A DNA stretch of 64,000 nt, taken from Bradyrhizobium nivariense (lineage in GTDB: Bacteria; Pseudomonadota; Alphaproteobacteria; Rhizobiales; Xanthobacteraceae). The stretch is from assembly GCF_029846715.1 (NCBI RefSeq), contig NZ_JARVWW010000005.1, positions 1 to 64,000 on the forward strand. The letters are read 5' to 3'. The translations under genes and the position numbers were made by a program. The notes beneath the pieces are model-generated. The model made no database searches. It was not told the DNA's origin and was given only the letters and a program-made list of their open reading frames with translations. How positions within the stretch are numbered: position 1 is the first letter of the stretch; each line of letters begins with the position of its first letter. Positions 28,259 through 38,000 of the stretch are shown here, piece by piece.

Positions 28259-29425
28259 CTACCCAAAATACCTCTGCAAGATCCCGCGATACACCTTCGT
28301 CAGCTGCTCCAGATCCCTGACCGGCACGCGCTCGTCGACCTGGTGCATGGTCTGGCCGACCAGACCGAACTCGATCACCGGGCAGTAGCTCGAGATGAAG
28401 CGAGCATCCGAGGTGCCGCCTGACGTCGACAGCTCCGGCTTGCGGCCCGTCACCTCCTCGATCGCGGACACCGCGAGTTCGGTGAACGGGCCGGGCTTGG
28501 TCACGAACACGTTCGAGTTCGAGGGTTCCCAGACGATGCGGGCCCGGATGCGGTTGCCGCAGGCTTTTGTCAGCCGCGTCTCGACCAGCTCGCGCAGGCT
28601 CGCCTGGCTGTGGTTGTCGTTGTAGCGGATGTTGAACTTTGCGCGGGCCTGGCCGGGGATGACGTTGTTGGCGGTGTTGCCGACGTCGACCGAGGTGAAT
28701 TCAAGATTGGAGGCCTGGAACTGCGCGCTGCCATGGTCGAGCGGCTCGTCGGAGATCGCCATGATCAGCCGCGAGATATCAGGCACCGGATTGGCGGCGC
28801 GGTGCGGATAGGCGACATGGCCCTGCATCCCGTCGACATACAGCGTACCCGATTGCGAGCCGCGGCGGCCGACCTTGATGGTGTCGCCGAGCGTCTCGAC
28901 ATTGGAGGGCTCGCCGAGCACGCAATGATCGAATTTTTCGCCGCGCTCCGCCGCCCACTTCAACAGCTTGATGGTGCCGTTGATGGAGACGTCTTCCTCG
29001 TCGCCGGTGATCAGAAAGGAGATCGAACCTTTGCCGTCGCTGCGCGGCTTGCCGTCGTTCGCGGCGAGATGCTCCAGCACCGCGGCCACCGAGCAGGCGA
29101 TGCCGCCCTTCATGTCGACCGCGCCGCGGCCGTGCAGAAAGCCGTCCTTCACCTCGCCGGAGAACGCGCCGACGCTCCAGGCGCTCTCGTCGCCCGGCGG
29201 CACCACGTCGGTATGGCCGGCAAAGGTGATGTGCGGCCCGTCAGTGCCGATCCGCGCATAGAGATTGTCGACGTCGGCGGTGCCGGGCTCGCTGAAGGTC
29301 ACGCGGTGGCATATGAATCCGGCTGCGGTGAGAGCTTTTTCAAGCACGCCCAGCGCACCGGCATCGGCCGGAGTTACCGAGGGGCAGCGGATGAGATCGC
29401 GGGCAATCGAGAGAGCATCGGTCAT
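28259..29425 (-). CDS. dapE: Succinyl-diaminopimelate desuccinylase
   Basis: 388-residue M20 zinc hydrolase that cleaves N-succinyl-LL-diaminopimelate on the way to lysine and peptidoglycan. Metal-binding segments are [22 protein letters not shown] and [11 protein letters not shown], with the catalytic Glu in the last. It lies downstream of dapD in the same direction, separated by 458 bp that hold two repeats and no gene. Confidence 0.96.
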   Translation of the reverse strand: MTDALSIARDLIRCPSVTPADAGALGVLEKALTAAGFICHRVTFSEPGTADVDNLYARIGTDGPHITFAGHTDVVPPGDESAWSVGAFSGEVKDGFLHGRGAVDMKGGIACSVAAVLEHLAANDGKPRSDGKGSISFLITGDEEDVSINGTIKLLKWAAERGEKFDHCVLGEPSNVETLGDTIKVGRRGSQSGTLYVDGMQGHVAYPHRAANPVPDISRLIMAISDEPLDHGSAQFQASNLEFTSVDVGNTANNVIPGQARAKFNIRYNDNHSQASLRELVETRLTKACGNRIRARIVWEPSNSNVFVTKPGPFTELAVSAIEEVTGRKPELSTSGGTSDARFISSYCPVIEFGLVGQTMHQVDERVPVRDLEQLTKVYRGILQRYFG

Positions 29426-29603
29426 GCGCCCCGCTTAACATGCATGCCGCCGGGTGGGCTAGCATTGGGCGGGACAAATTCGATCTCGCCGTTTTGGTCC
29501 CAGCCTTTTGTCGAAGGGACGAATGCCGCGCCTTCCTCGGTTTCGGCCAGTTGGTCGCGATGGAGGGAGGGAGGGTTCGACGAGGAGCCGCAAGGGGCTC
29601 TTT

Positions 29604-29763
29604 CACCTCGCCCCGCTTGCGGGGAGAGGTCGGATCGCCCTTGCGATCCGGGTGAGGGGGTACAGGTCTCGCGGCCATCTCATCCGTGGAGAGAGGCCCC
29701 TCACCCCAACCCTCCCCGCGCGAGCGAAGCTCGTCGCGGCCCCGTAAGAACGGGGAGAGGGAG
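29604..29763. repeat. Palindromic repeat, family D copy 2
   Basis: About 160 bp. CACCTCGCCCCGCTTGCGGG left and CCCGTAAGAACGGGGAGAGG right, with GGGTGAGGGG / CCCCTCACCCCAA inner arms. A GCGCGAGCGAAGCTCGTCGC hairpin sits in the right arm. It lies between dapE and dapD. Confidence 0.85.
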
Positions 29764-29785
29764 AGGAGAGAGTCAGAGAGTCTTA

Positions 29786-29883
29786 AAGCATGATCCGGAA
29801 AAGTGCGAAGCGGTTTTCCGAAAAGATCATGCTCAAACAACAACCTAAAGCGCGATGATGATTCATCCTCATCTCATCGCGCT

Positions 29884-29886
<3 letters not shown>
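29786..29886. repeat. Two-hairpin repeat, family E copy 2
   Basis: Hairpin one: GCATGATCCGGAAAAGTGCG ... TTTTCCGAAAAGATCATGC. Hairpin two: AAAGCGCGATGATGATTC ... TCTCATCGCGCTTTA. The element is about 100 bp, nearly identical to the copy at 44.6 kb (one-base length difference), and its last three bases are the dapD stop codon. Confidence 0.9.
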
Positions 29887-30729
<843 letters not shown>

Positions 30730-30816
30730 CGGGATTTCCTCTCGGGAAGGCTAGGATTTGTAACGGATTGGAGCGCTTTTTCGGGATTTGGCGGGGAGGA
30801 GTCAAGGCATACTCAG

Positions 30817-30940
30817 CGTCGTCCCGGCGAAGGCCGGGACCCATACCCACAGGGTCAAGCTTGGCGAAGACTCGGAGTTACCAGTTGCGCGCTACAACCG
30901 CGTGTTGGGGTTATGGGTCTCGGCCTTCGCCGGGACGACG
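30817..30940. repeat. Palindromic repeat, family C-like copy (GTCGTCCCGGC type)
   Basis: About 124 bp. CGTCGTCCCGGCGAAGGCCG and GGACCCATACCC left; TTATGGGTCTCGGCC and TTCGCCGGGACGACG right. The right arm is read through by the HAD phosphatase gene and supplies its last residues. Confidence 0.88.
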
Positions 30941-31636
30941 TGGGGAGAGAGAGGACAGCTTGCCCAGAAACCCCGCCAGATCATCCGTGACGTGATCGAC
31001 ATGGGCGGCGTCCCGGCCCTCCAGCTCCCAGTCCTCGCGCACCACTTCCTTGGTGCCGTCAGGCACCACCAGCACCGTGGTCATGCCGAGCTCGTGCGGG
31101 ACGGTGAGATTGCGGGCGAGGTCCTCGAACATGGCGGCGCGTGTCGGATCGACCGCGTGGTCGGCGAGAAACTTCCGGTAGGTCTGCGGCGCCGGCTTCG
31201 GCTCGAATTCGGCGGCGATGATGTCGAACACGCCATCGAAATGCGTAGCAAAACCGAGCCGCGCCAGCACCGCATCGACATGGTCGACCGAGCCGTTGGT
31301 CAGGATCAGCTTTCGTCCCGGCAGTTTTGCGATCGCCGCGCCCAGCGCCGGGTTCGGCTCCAGCGGAGAGTGGTCGATCTTGTGGACGTAGGCGAGATAG
31401 TCGTCGGCGCCTACGCCATGCAGGGTCATCATGCCACGCATGGTGGTGCCGAAGCGCTGGTAATAATCCTTCTGGATCTTGCGCGCTTCCACCGGCGTCA
31501 GGTTCAGCCAATTGCAAACGAACTCGGTGATCCGGGCATCGACCTGCTGCCACAGATTGACGTGGTGCGGATACAGCGTGTTGTCGAGGTCGAACACCCA
31601 GGTGTCGATATGGCCAAAGGCGCGGGGGGATCTCAT
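30911..31636 (-). CDS. HAD-superfamily pyrimidine 5'-nucleotidase-like phosphatase
   Basis: 241-residue HAD phosphatase. Motif I is VFDLDNTLYP with both aspartates, motif II is ILTNGS, the motif III lysine is in EPKPAPQTYRKF, and motif IV reads MFEDLARNL. The helical cap is of the SDT1/pyrimidine-5'-nucleotidase type. The final residues (SPRRPGEGRDP) are encoded by a palindromic repeat arm, so the original C-terminus was probably around LAGFLGKLSS. Substrate is inferred from family only. It lies between argB and dapD on the same strand. Confidence 0.9.
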   Translation of the reverse strand: MRSPRAFGHIDTWVFDLDNTLYPHHVNLWQQVDARITEFVCNWLNLTPVEARKIQKDYYQRFGTTMRGMMTLHGVGADDYLAYVHKIDHSPLEPNPALGAAIAKLPGRKLILTNGSVDHVDAVLARLGFATHFDGVFDIIAAEFEPKPAPQTYRKFLADHAVDPTRAAMFEDLARNLTVPHELGMTTVLVVPDGTKEVVREDWELEGRDAAHVDHVTDDLAGFLGKLSSLSPRRPGEGRDP

Positions 31637-31680
31637 TTCACTCTCTATCCGTTGACCGCGGCGGCGGCCCCGCCCTCAAT

Positions 31681-31799
31681 CGTCGTCCTGGCGAAAGCCA
31701 GGACCCATACTCCGTGACCGATCATTGGGGCACTCTGGTCGTCGTTCTTCGCCAAACCCAATCCTGGGGTAATGGGTCCTGGCTTTCGCCAGGACGACA
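31681..31799. repeat. Palindromic repeat, family C copy 2
   Basis: 119 bp. CGTCGTCCTGGCGAAAGCCA and GGACCCATACTCC left; GGGGTAATGGGTCCTGGC and TTTCGCCAGGACGAC right. It lies between the HAD and DUF1036 genes. Its right end is almost identical to the copy at 14.0 kb. Confidence 0.9.
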
Positions 31800-31837
31800 G
31801 CGGAGTGCGTGGCACCGGTACGATCACAGCGCCACCA

Positions 31838-32824
31838 TCACGGCATCGCAAACCGCAGCGTCTTGCCGCCGCTCGACATGTCCACCGCGCCAAAGCCCGT
31901 GGCCGCGAAACCGCGCGCGCCGCAGTCGGCCTGCTCGTTGGTCTCGAACTTGGTTTCGCGGGTGCAGAGCTGCCTGTCGCCGCCCCAGTTCAGCGGCCTG
32001 TCCTTCAGCTTGATGACGCGGTTGTCAGCGTCGATGGCCTCCGCGAAGCTGAAGATCTGCTTCGGCTGGCCGCTCACATCAGGGTGCAGGCAGGTCTTGG
32101 GATCGATGCGATACCAGCCGCGGCTCGTCACCGACTTGCCGTCGTCGGTGGCGACCGCCGCCATCACCTTGTGCGGAGTGTCGTTGCACCAGGTCAGGCC
32201 GGTCGCAGACGGCGTCTGCACCGCATCGACCATGGTTTTGAAGAAGTTCGGCGACGACAGAATGTCAGAGGACAATCCGCGACTCTTCAGGAAAGCGGCC
32301 AGCGCGCCTTGCGTCTTCGGCCCGTCGACGCCGTCGATCGGCGCGGCATCGTAGCCTGCGATCACCAAAAGCCGCTGGATGCTGGCGAGGCGTGCCTGCT
32401 CGTCGTCATATTCGGAATCCTCGGCGAGATAGGCGACGAAATTGCCGTCCGCTCCTTGCGTCGGCGTGATCTGGGTGAAGGCGGCCTGGGTCTGGCCGCT
32501 GCGGCACTGCCGCGCGGCCGCGATGACGAAATTGTCCTGCGCGACGCACAGCGTATCGCTGCCGTTCTGCGGGATCGGGGATGCGCCGTAGACGCCGAGC
32601 GCGCGGGCGTTGAGCAGGATGCGGTCGGCGGAGAGCGTGCCCTGCACCACCACGCGGCAGGTGGCGGGGTCGATCCTGAACCAGCCGCGCGTGGCGGTCG
32701 CCGCCTTGTCGTCGATGCCGATCGCGGCCTCGACGACATAGGACATGCGGTTGCAGATCTTGAGGTCGGCGAAGGCCGGCGCGGAGGAGAAGACGAACGA
32801 GATGGCTGCGGCGGGGAGCGTCAT
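31838..32824 (-). CDS. Exported protein with two DUF1036-like domains
   Basis: 328 residues from the ATG at 32824. Two similar modules are visible: LKICNRMSYVVEAAIGIDD...RGWFRIDPATCRVV and TWCNDTPHKVMAAVATDDG...RGWYRIDPKTCLHP. Each has paired cysteines. They are separated by a helical region that looks like a peptidoglycan-binding-type fold (IQRLLVIAGYDAAPIDGVDG). A signal sequence ends at SSAPAFA. From this ATG the leader lacks its basic n-region. The basic residues (RRPRRSVLTRFL) lie just upstream, and the frame stays open through a family B repeat to a GTG at 32986 that overlaps the argB stop. The true start is therefore uncertain. Confidence 0.8.
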   Translation of the reverse strand: MTLPAAAISFVFSSAPAFADLKICNRMSYVVEAAIGIDDKAATATRGWFRIDPATCRVVVQGTLSADRILLNARALGVYGASPIPQNGSDTLCVAQDNFVIAAARQCRSGQTQAAFTQITPTQGADGNFVAYLAEDSEYDDEQARLASIQRLLVIAGYDAAPIDGVDGPKTQGALAAFLKSRGLSSDILSSPNFFKTMVDAVQTPSATGLTWCNDTPHKVMAAVATDDGKSVTSRGWYRIDPKTCLHPDVSGQPKQIFSFAEAIDADNRVIKLKDRPLNWGGDRQLCTRETKFETNEQADCGARGFAATGFGAVDMSSGGKTLRFAMP

Positions 32825-32872
32825 CAGGAAGCGCGTCAGGACGGAGCGGCGAGGCCGCCGCTCTCTGCGATC

Positions 32873-32957
32873 GTCATGGCCGGACTTGTTCCGGCCATCC
32901 ACCTCGTTGCCACCAGAAGAAAGATCGTGGATGCCCGGGACAAGCCCGGGCATGACG
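32873..32957. repeat. Palindromic repeat, family B copy 2
   Basis: 85 bp. GTCATGGCCGGACTTGTTCC left and GATGCCCGGGACAAGCCCGG followed by GCATGAC right. It lies between argB and the DUF1036 gene and is open in the DUF1036 frame, encoding a PGLVPGIH-type peptide. Confidence 0.9.
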
Positions 32958-32982
32958 GCTTTCATGCGTGGCGCCTCTCGCA

Positions 32983-33870
32983 TCACTTGTGGATCAGCGT
33001 TCCCGTGCCCTGGTTGGTGAAGAGCTCGAGCAGCACGGCGTGCTGCATCTTGCCGTCGATGATGACGACGCCCTCGACGCCCTGTTCGAGCGCGTAGATG
33101 CAGGTCTCGACCTTCGGGATCATGCCGCCGGAAATGGTGCCGTCGGCGATCAGCTTTCGCGCGTCCTTGACCGAAAGCTGCGGGATCAGCTTCTTGGACT
33201 TGTCGAGCACGCCCGGCACGTCGGTGAGCAGCAGCAGCCGCTTTGCCTTCAGCGCGCCGGCGACGGCGCCTGCAAAAGTGTCGGCGTTGACGTTCAGCGT
33301 CTGGCCCTCTTTCGAGGTCGCGAGCGGCGCCAGCACCGGGATCAGCTCGTAGCCGATCAGCTGGTTGAGCAGCGTGAGGTCGACTTTCTCGGGATCGCCG
33401 ACGAAGCCGAGATCGACCGCCTTCTCGATGTGCGAGTCCGGATCCATGATGGTGCGCGTCGTCTTCGACGCTTTCACCATGTTGGCGTCCTTGCCTGATA
33501 GCCCCACCGCCTTGCCACCGGCCTCGTTGATGTAGCCGACGATCTGCTTGTTGACGGAGCCGGCCAGCACCATCTCGACGATCTCGATGGTGGCGGCATC
33601 GGTGATGCGCAGGCCGGCTGCGAATTCCGAGACGATGCCGAGGCGCTTGAGCATGGTCGCGATCTGCGGCCCGCCGCCATGCACCACCACCGGATTGATC
33701 GCGGTCTGCTCGAGCAACACGATGTCGCGGGCAAAATTCTTCGCGGTCTCCTCGTCGCCCATGGCATGGCCGCCATATTTGATGACGATGGTTTCTTCGT
33801 CATACTGCTGCATGTGCGGCAGCGCTTCGGACAGGATGCGGGCCTGGTCGAGCGGGGAGATTTCGGTCAT
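32983..33870 (-). CDS. argB: Acetylglutamate kinase
   Basis: 295-residue amino-acid-kinase-fold enzyme that phosphorylates N-acetylglutamate in arginine synthesis. The nucleotide-binding KYGGHAMG is near residue 31, VVHGGGPQI binds acetylglutamate, and [10 protein letters not shown] is the C-terminal nucleotide-site segment. I start at the ATG at 33870 rather than at an in-frame codon 63 bp upstream. It lies in the reverse-strand cluster after DUF423. Confidence 0.96.
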   Translation of the reverse strand: MTEISPLDQARILSEALPHMQQYDEETIVIKYGGHAMGDEETAKNFARDIVLLEQTAINPVVVHGGGPQIATMLKRLGIVSEFAAGLRITDAATIEIVEMVLAGSVNKQIVGYINEAGGKAVGLSGKDANMVKASKTTRTIMDPDSHIEKAVDLGFVGDPEKVDLTLLNQLIGYELIPVLAPLATSKEGQTLNVNADTFAGAVAGALKAKRLLLLTDVPGVLDKSKKLIPQLSVKDARKLIADGTISGGMIPKVETCIYALEQGVEGVVIIDGKMQHAVLLELFTNQGTGTLIHK

Positions 33871-33972
33871 GAGGCGGATCTCGCTGGCGGGATACTCGGG
33901 CGGCGTTCTATCCGATTGGCGCGCGGGGCGCAAAGTGTGGCTGGCATGCCGCCGCGCTGCGCTCCGTCCGGG

Positions 33973-34347
33973 TTATGGATTGCGCTTCGCCGCCACCGCC
34001 GCCAGCGTCACCGCCAGCCAGCTCAGAATCATCACCGATCCACCGGTCGGCGCCGCATATGGAAACAGCGAATGGCCGGCATATTGCCGCAAGGTGAGGT
34101 CGCCCGCGAACAGCGCGGCGCCGGCTGCGAAACCGAACGCGGCGACGAGGCCAATTCCGCCATGCAGCAGACCGCGCGCGAGCAGGGCTACACCTGCAAG
34201 TATCGCAGTTGCATGAAACAGCAGCATGGCGCTTGCGGAGGCGAGCCGGCTCGCATCGCCGCCGTGGGCGGAGGCGGCGGCCAGCGCGACGCCGGCGGCG
34301 CCCATCAAACCGGCAAGCCCGATCAGCAGGCGGAACGCGGCCGTCAC
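33973..34347 (-). CDS. DUF423 family small membrane protein
   Basis: 124 residues with four hydrophobic segments and the family pattern GLAGLMGAAGVALAAASAHG near the N-terminus and LFAGDLTLR in the third segment. It is an inner-membrane protein of unknown function. It starts with GTG, overlapping the engB stop by four bases (GTGA), so the two are probably coupled. Confidence 0.9.
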   Translation of the reverse strand: MTAAFRLLIGLAGLMGAAGVALAAASAHGGDASRLASASAMLLFHATAILAGVALLARGLLHGGIGLVAAFGFAAGAALFAGDLTLRQYAGHSLFPYAAPTGGSVMILSWLAVTLAAVAAKRNP

Positions 34348-34997
34348 TTGGTCCGCTCTTCCAGCAGCTTCGCCATCGCGGCGCGGAGCTCGGCCATGCC
34401 GGCCCCGGAGCGGGACGAGGTCGTCAGCACATCCGGAAACGCCGCGCCATGTTTGGCGAGCGCAACGCCGGTCTCGGCAATCCGTTCGGCAAGCTCAGTG
34501 GCCTTCACCTGGTCGGCCTTGGTCAGGACGATCTGGTAGCTGACCGCGGAGCGGTCGAGCGTCTTCAGGACTTCGTGGTCGACCTCCTTGAGGCCATGCC
34601 GCGCGTCGATCAGCACGTAGACGCGCGCGAGCGAGGTGCGTCCGAGTAGGAATTTGTGGATCAGCTCGGTCCAGGACGCGACCTGGCTCTTCGGCGCCTT
34701 GGCATAGCCATAGCCGGGCATGTCGACGAGCCGCAGGTCACCTTTCCCGGGGACCTCGAAGAAGATCAGCTCCTGGGTGCGGCCCGGCGTATGCGAGGTG
34801 CGCGCAAGCGCGTTGCGGCCGGTCAGCGCGTTGATCAGGCTCGACTTGCCGACATTGGAGCGGCCGGCAAAGGCGATCTCCAGCCCCGCCATCGGCGGCA
34901 GAGTTTCAATCGAGGGCGAGGCCCAGATGAACTGCCAGTCGCGGGTGAACAGCTTTCGCCCGACCTCGATCAGCTTCGCATCTTTGTCGTCGGTCAT
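34344..34997 (-). CDS. engB: Ribosome biogenesis GTPase EngB (YihA/YsxC)
   Basis: 217-residue GTPase needed for 50S assembly. G1 is GRSNVGKSS, the G2 region TPGRTQ, G3 DMPGYG and G4 TKAD. Gene order rpmH-rnpA-yidC-engB-argB is typical for alphaproteobacteria. A family F repeat separates it from yidC. Confidence 0.96.
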   Translation of the reverse strand: MTDDKDAKLIEVGRKLFTRDWQFIWASPSIETLPPMAGLEIAFAGRSNVGKSSLINALTGRNALARTSHTPGRTQELIFFEVPGKGDLRLVDMPGYGYAKAPKSQVASWTELIHKFLLGRTSLARVYVLIDARHGLKEVDHEVLKTLDRSAVSYQIVLTKADQVKATELAERIAETGVALAKHGAAFPDVLTTSSRSGAGMAELRAAMAKLLEERTK

Positions 34998-35017
34998 GCG
35001 AAGGCTTTCTGTTAATC

Positions 35018-35120
35018 CCTCATGGTGAGGAGGCGCTAAGCGCCGTCTCGAACCATGAAGGCCCCGGTGCCCGTGGCCATCCTTCGAGACGCGGCCTTGC
35101 GGCCGCTCCTCAGGATGAGG
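35018..35120. repeat. Palindromic repeat, family F
   Basis: About 103 bp. CCTCATGGTGAGGAGGCGC and GCCGTCTCGAACCATGAAGG left; CCATCCTTCGAGACGCGGCC and GCTCCTCAGGATGAGG right. Single copy in the window, placed between yidC and engB. Confidence 0.8.
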
Positions 35121-35133
35121 TTCGAAGGTTCGC

Positions 35134-37005
35134 CTACGTCGCCTTCTTCGCGAACGTCGCCTTGAGATTGTCGAACAGCTCCACCTTCACGCCGTTGCGG
35201 CGCATGATGAAGCTCTGCTGCAGCACCGAGAGCGTGTTGTTCCAGGCCCAGTAGATCACGAGGCCCGCCGGAAAGCCCGCCAGCATGAAGGTGAAGATCA
35301 GCGGCATCCAGTTGAAGATCATCTGCTGGGTCGGATCCGGCGGCGTCGGATTCAGCTTCATCTGGAACCACATCGTGATGCCCATGATGATCGGCCAGAT
35401 GCCGAGCGCGAGGTAGTGGCCGAACAGCGGCAGCGTGGTCGGATCGAACGGGATCAGCCCGAACAAGGTGAACAGATTGGTCGGATCCGGCGCGGAGAGG
35501 TCCTTGATCCAGCCGAAGAACGGCGCATGCCGCATCTCGATGGTGACGAACAGCACCTTGTAGAGCGAGAAGAACACCGGGATCTGGATCACCACGGGAA
35601 GACAGCCGGCGACCGGATTGATCTTCTCCTTGCGGTAGATCTCCATCATCTCCTGCTGCTGCTTCACCTTGTCGTCGGGGTAGCGCTCCTTCAGCGCCTG
35701 AAGCTGCGGCTGGACCGACTTCATCTTCGCCATCGAGGCGTAGGACTTGTTCGCCAACGGGAAGAACAAGAGCTTCACGATCACGGTCACGAGCAGGATC
35801 GAGATGCCGAAATTGCCGAAGAAGCGGTAGAAGAAGTCGAGGCCGAGGAACATCGGCTTGGTGATGAAGTAGAACCAGCCCCAGTCGATCAAGAGATCGA
35901 AATGGTTGAGGCCGAGCTCCTTGTTGTAGCCGCCGAGGCCGGCGAACGGGAACACGCCGACGACGCCGGCTTCCTTGGCGCCGGCGAACAGCCGCGCGTT
36001 CGTCGTCGTCGTGCCGCCGATCGGGACGGTCTGCTCGCTTTGCAGATAGTCGGTCTGGTATCGGATCTGGGTGCCGGGTTCGGCGACAAAACGGGCCTTG
36101 AGCGTTGCCGACGTGTCGGGAAGGAGCGCAGACGCCCAATATTTGTCGGTAATACCGAGCCAGGCATTGGTGACGTTGTTGAATTCGAACCCGTGTCCGC
36201 CGTTGCCGATCGCGGCTGCTTCGCCGACAGCCTTATAGGCCTTCTCCTGCAAGCCCTGGTCGCCCAGGTAACCGATCAGGCCTTCATGCAGGATGTAGTA
36301 GCCCGAGACCTGCGGCGTGCCGTGGCGCGAGATCAGTGCGAAGGGATAGAGTTTGACCGGCGCGTTGCCGACATTGGTCACCTCGTCCTTGATGCTGAAG
36401 AGGTAGTGGTCGTCGATCGTGACGGTGCGGCGGAAGGTGAGGCCTTCGCCATTGTCGTATTTCAGCATGACCGGCGTGGACGGCGTCAGGCTGTTGGTGC
36501 CCTCCTGCTGCCAATCGGTGGTCCGGTCGGGCACCTTTGTGCCACCTGTCCCGGCCACCCAGCCAAATTCTGCGTAATAGGGCTCTGCGGTGCCCGACGG
36601 CGAATAGAGGATGATCGGCGGCGACTTCGGGTCGACCGTTTCGCGATACTGCACCAGCGCAAGATCGTCGATGCGCGCGCCCTTCAAGGCAATGCTGCCG
36701 GTCAGGCGGGGTGTCTCGATCTTGACGCGGGGGGAGGCGGCAATCGCCGCCTCGCGGCTGACGGTCGCCTGGGCCGGCTGATTGGGGGTCTGGGGAGCGG
36801 AGGGCGCGCCTGCGCTGCCGGGCTGCGGCGCAGCGCCCGGCGTCCCGGAGGCCGTCGGCTGCGGCGTGGTCTTCTGCAGCTCGGCCTGCGTCTGCTGCAG
36901 GGCGCGCTGCTTCTCCATCGCCGGCATGTTGTAGAAATATTGCCAGGCGATCAGCACGAGGCCCGACAGAATGACGGCGAGGATGGTATTGCGGTTGTCG
37001 GTCAT
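35134..37005 (-). CDS. yidC: Membrane protein insertase YidC
   Basis: 623-residue inner-membrane insertase of the long Gram-negative type. The first transmembrane segment (NTILAVILSGLVLIAWQYFY) is followed by a Pro/Gln/Ala-rich linker and a large periplasmic beta domain (about 100-350). The conserved five-helix core at the C-terminus includes NPVAGCLPVVIQIPVFFSLY and the conserved Arg preceding it. I favour ATG 37005 (MTDNRNT). Alternatives at 37017 and 37008 add a few residues, and the 37017 ATG overlaps the rnpA stop. It inserts and folds membrane proteins with or without SecYEG. Confidence 0.95.
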   Translation of the reverse strand: MTDNRNTILAVILSGLVLIAWQYFYNMPAMEKQRALQQTQAELQKTTPQPTASGTPGAAPQPGSAGAPSAPQTPNQPAQATVSREAAIAASPRVKIETPRLTGSIALKGARIDDLALVQYRETVDPKSPPIILYSPSGTAEPYYAEFGWVAGTGGTKVPDRTTDWQQEGTNSLTPSTPVMLKYDNGEGLTFRRTVTIDDHYLFSIKDEVTNVGNAPVKLYPFALISRHGTPQVSGYYILHEGLIGYLGDQGLQEKAYKAVGEAAAIGNGGHGFEFNNVTNAWLGITDKYWASALLPDTSATLKARFVAEPGTQIRYQTDYLQSEQTVPIGGTTTTNARLFAGAKEAGVVGVFPFAGLGGYNKELGLNHFDLLIDWGWFYFITKPMFLGLDFFYRFFGNFGISILLVTVIVKLLFFPLANKSYASMAKMKSVQPQLQALKERYPDDKVKQQQEMMEIYRKEKINPVAGCLPVVIQIPVFFSLYKVLFVTIEMRHAPFFGWIKDLSAPDPTNLFTLFGLIPFDPTTLPLFGHYLALGIWPIIMGITMWFQMKLNPTPPDPTQQMIFNWMPLIFTFMLAGFPAGLVIYWAWNNTLSVLQQSFIMRRNGVKVELFDNLKATFAKKAT

Positions 37006-37016
37006 CATTCTCGTCA

Positions 37017-37457
37017 TCAATCCGGTTTGCGGCTGGTCGCAGGAGCGGGGCCGGGCTTTAAGCCGTCGGTTCTTTGGCCGTCGGTTCTTGGGCCAGTTCT
37101 TGGGCCAGTCCTTGGGCCACGTCCCCTGTGCGTATGCCGCGCGGGCTTCGCGAATGCTATGCGCAGATCGTCGAGCATGGTGGCGAAGCCGCGCGAGAGC
37201 GCGTCCCTTCGGCCGACCAGCACATAATCATGATGGGGTTGCATCGACACCGGATCGAGCCGCTTCACCAGTTCGCGAAGCCGGCGCCGGATGCGGTTGC
37301 GCTCGGGGGCGTTGCCGTTCTTTTTGGTAACGGTGAAGCCGATCCGGATCGGGCCGCTGTCGTCGCGGCCACGGCTTTGCAGGACGAACGCGGGACTATT
37401 CACCCGCGCGCCATTGGCAACGGCGAGGAAATCCGCCCGCTGCCTCAGCCGATCCAT
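37017..37457 (-). CDS. rnpA: Ribonuclease P protein component
   Basis: 146-residue protein subunit that helps the RNase P RNA mature tRNA 5' ends. The RNR-type motif is present as NAPERNRIRRRLREL, with the usual central cleft residues. It is longer than the usual 110-125 residues because of a C-terminal tail rich in Gly-Pro-Arg-Thr repeats (RGPRTGPRTGPRTDGQ) that comes from an imperfect 12-15 bp tandem repeat. It is coupled to rpmH upstream and yidC downstream. Confidence 0.95.
   Translation of the reverse strand: MDRLRQRADFLAVANGARVNSPAFVLQSRGRDDSGPIRIGFTVTKKNGNAPERNRIRRRLRELVKRLDPVSMQPHHDYVLVGRRDALSRGFATMLDDLRIAFAKPARHTHRGRGPRTGPRTGPRTDGQRTDGLKPGPAPATSRKPD
37062..37120. repeat. Degenerate tandem repeat in the rnpA 3' end
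   Basis: Successive units read GCCGTCGGTTCTTTG, GCCGTCGGTTCTTGG, GCCAGTTCTTGG, GCCAGTCCTTGG and GCCACG. They are a 12-bp unit with 3-bp variants, all multiples of three, so the repeat lengthens the basic RnpA tail without breaking the frame. Confidence 0.75.
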
Positions 37458-37484
37458 GATGAAATCCCAAAAAGGGGGTCCGGC

Positions 37485-37619
37485 TCAGGCGCTCAGACGC
37501 TTGCGGCCGCGGGCGCGGCGGGCGGCGAGAACCTTGCGGCCGCCGGCCGTGGCGAGACGGGCACGGAAGCCGTGACGGCGCTTGCGCACCAGTTTGCTGG
37601 GTTGATAAGTCCGCTTCAC
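37485..37619 (-). CDS. rpmH: 50S ribosomal protein L34
   Basis: 44-residue ribosomal protein with the invariant [20 protein letters not shown] pattern. It starts with GTG, with GGAGAA placed correctly upstream. It is first in the rpmH-rnpA-yidC transcript. Confidence 0.97.
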   Translation of the reverse strand: MKRTYQPSKLVRKRRHGFRARLATAGGRKVLAARRARGRKRLSA

Positions 37620-38000
37620 GGGTTTTTCTCCGCTGACCGGGCAATTTGCCTGTAGAATTGATGGTAAAGTCCGGAAGATGCGGCCCAAAACGGGCCTTTT
37701 TCGGCCCCAAGAGAGCCGCTCCCGGCGTCATACCGGGTCATCGCGGACAATTGGCCGGCTTATAAGCGAGCGTCTTCTTTTCGTCAACGCCGCACAACGG
37801 CTCAATTCCAGCGAATATCGCTGTTTGTGCGGGGTTTTTAACCCTTGTGGTAGCGACTCGCCAAATCTGCGCTTACATCCGACCTCGGCAGATTAGCGAT
37901 CCGTAATTTGACCGGGACCGGGGGCGGGCCGCATCCTCACACCCTGCAAATCCTTCACCCGGTCCAATCTTAACCCGGCAAAGGCAGCGAGGGCGAATTC
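37620..38000. other. Divergent intergenic region between rpmH and the sensor kinase
   Basis: 381 bp with no convincing gene. It holds the rpmH promoter, an untranslated leader of about 130 nt, and a leader hairpin (CGGCCCAAAACGGGCC, 37681-37696). On the other side is the upstream region of the sensor kinase, in which I see no clear promoter. Confidence 0.7.
37759..37787 (-). promoter_or_regulatory. Sigma-70 type promoter for rpmH-rnpA-yidC
   Basis: On the reverse strand TTGACG (37787-37782) and TATAAG (37764-37759) are separated by exactly 17 bp, close to consensus. It is directed at rpmH, the expected position for a strong ribosomal-protein promoter. Confidence 0.75.

Noticed and set aside
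37678..37896. 72-codon + strand ORF upstream of the sensor kinase
   Set aside because: It overlaps the rpmH promoter and leader, has no ribosome site and no recognisable protein pattern.
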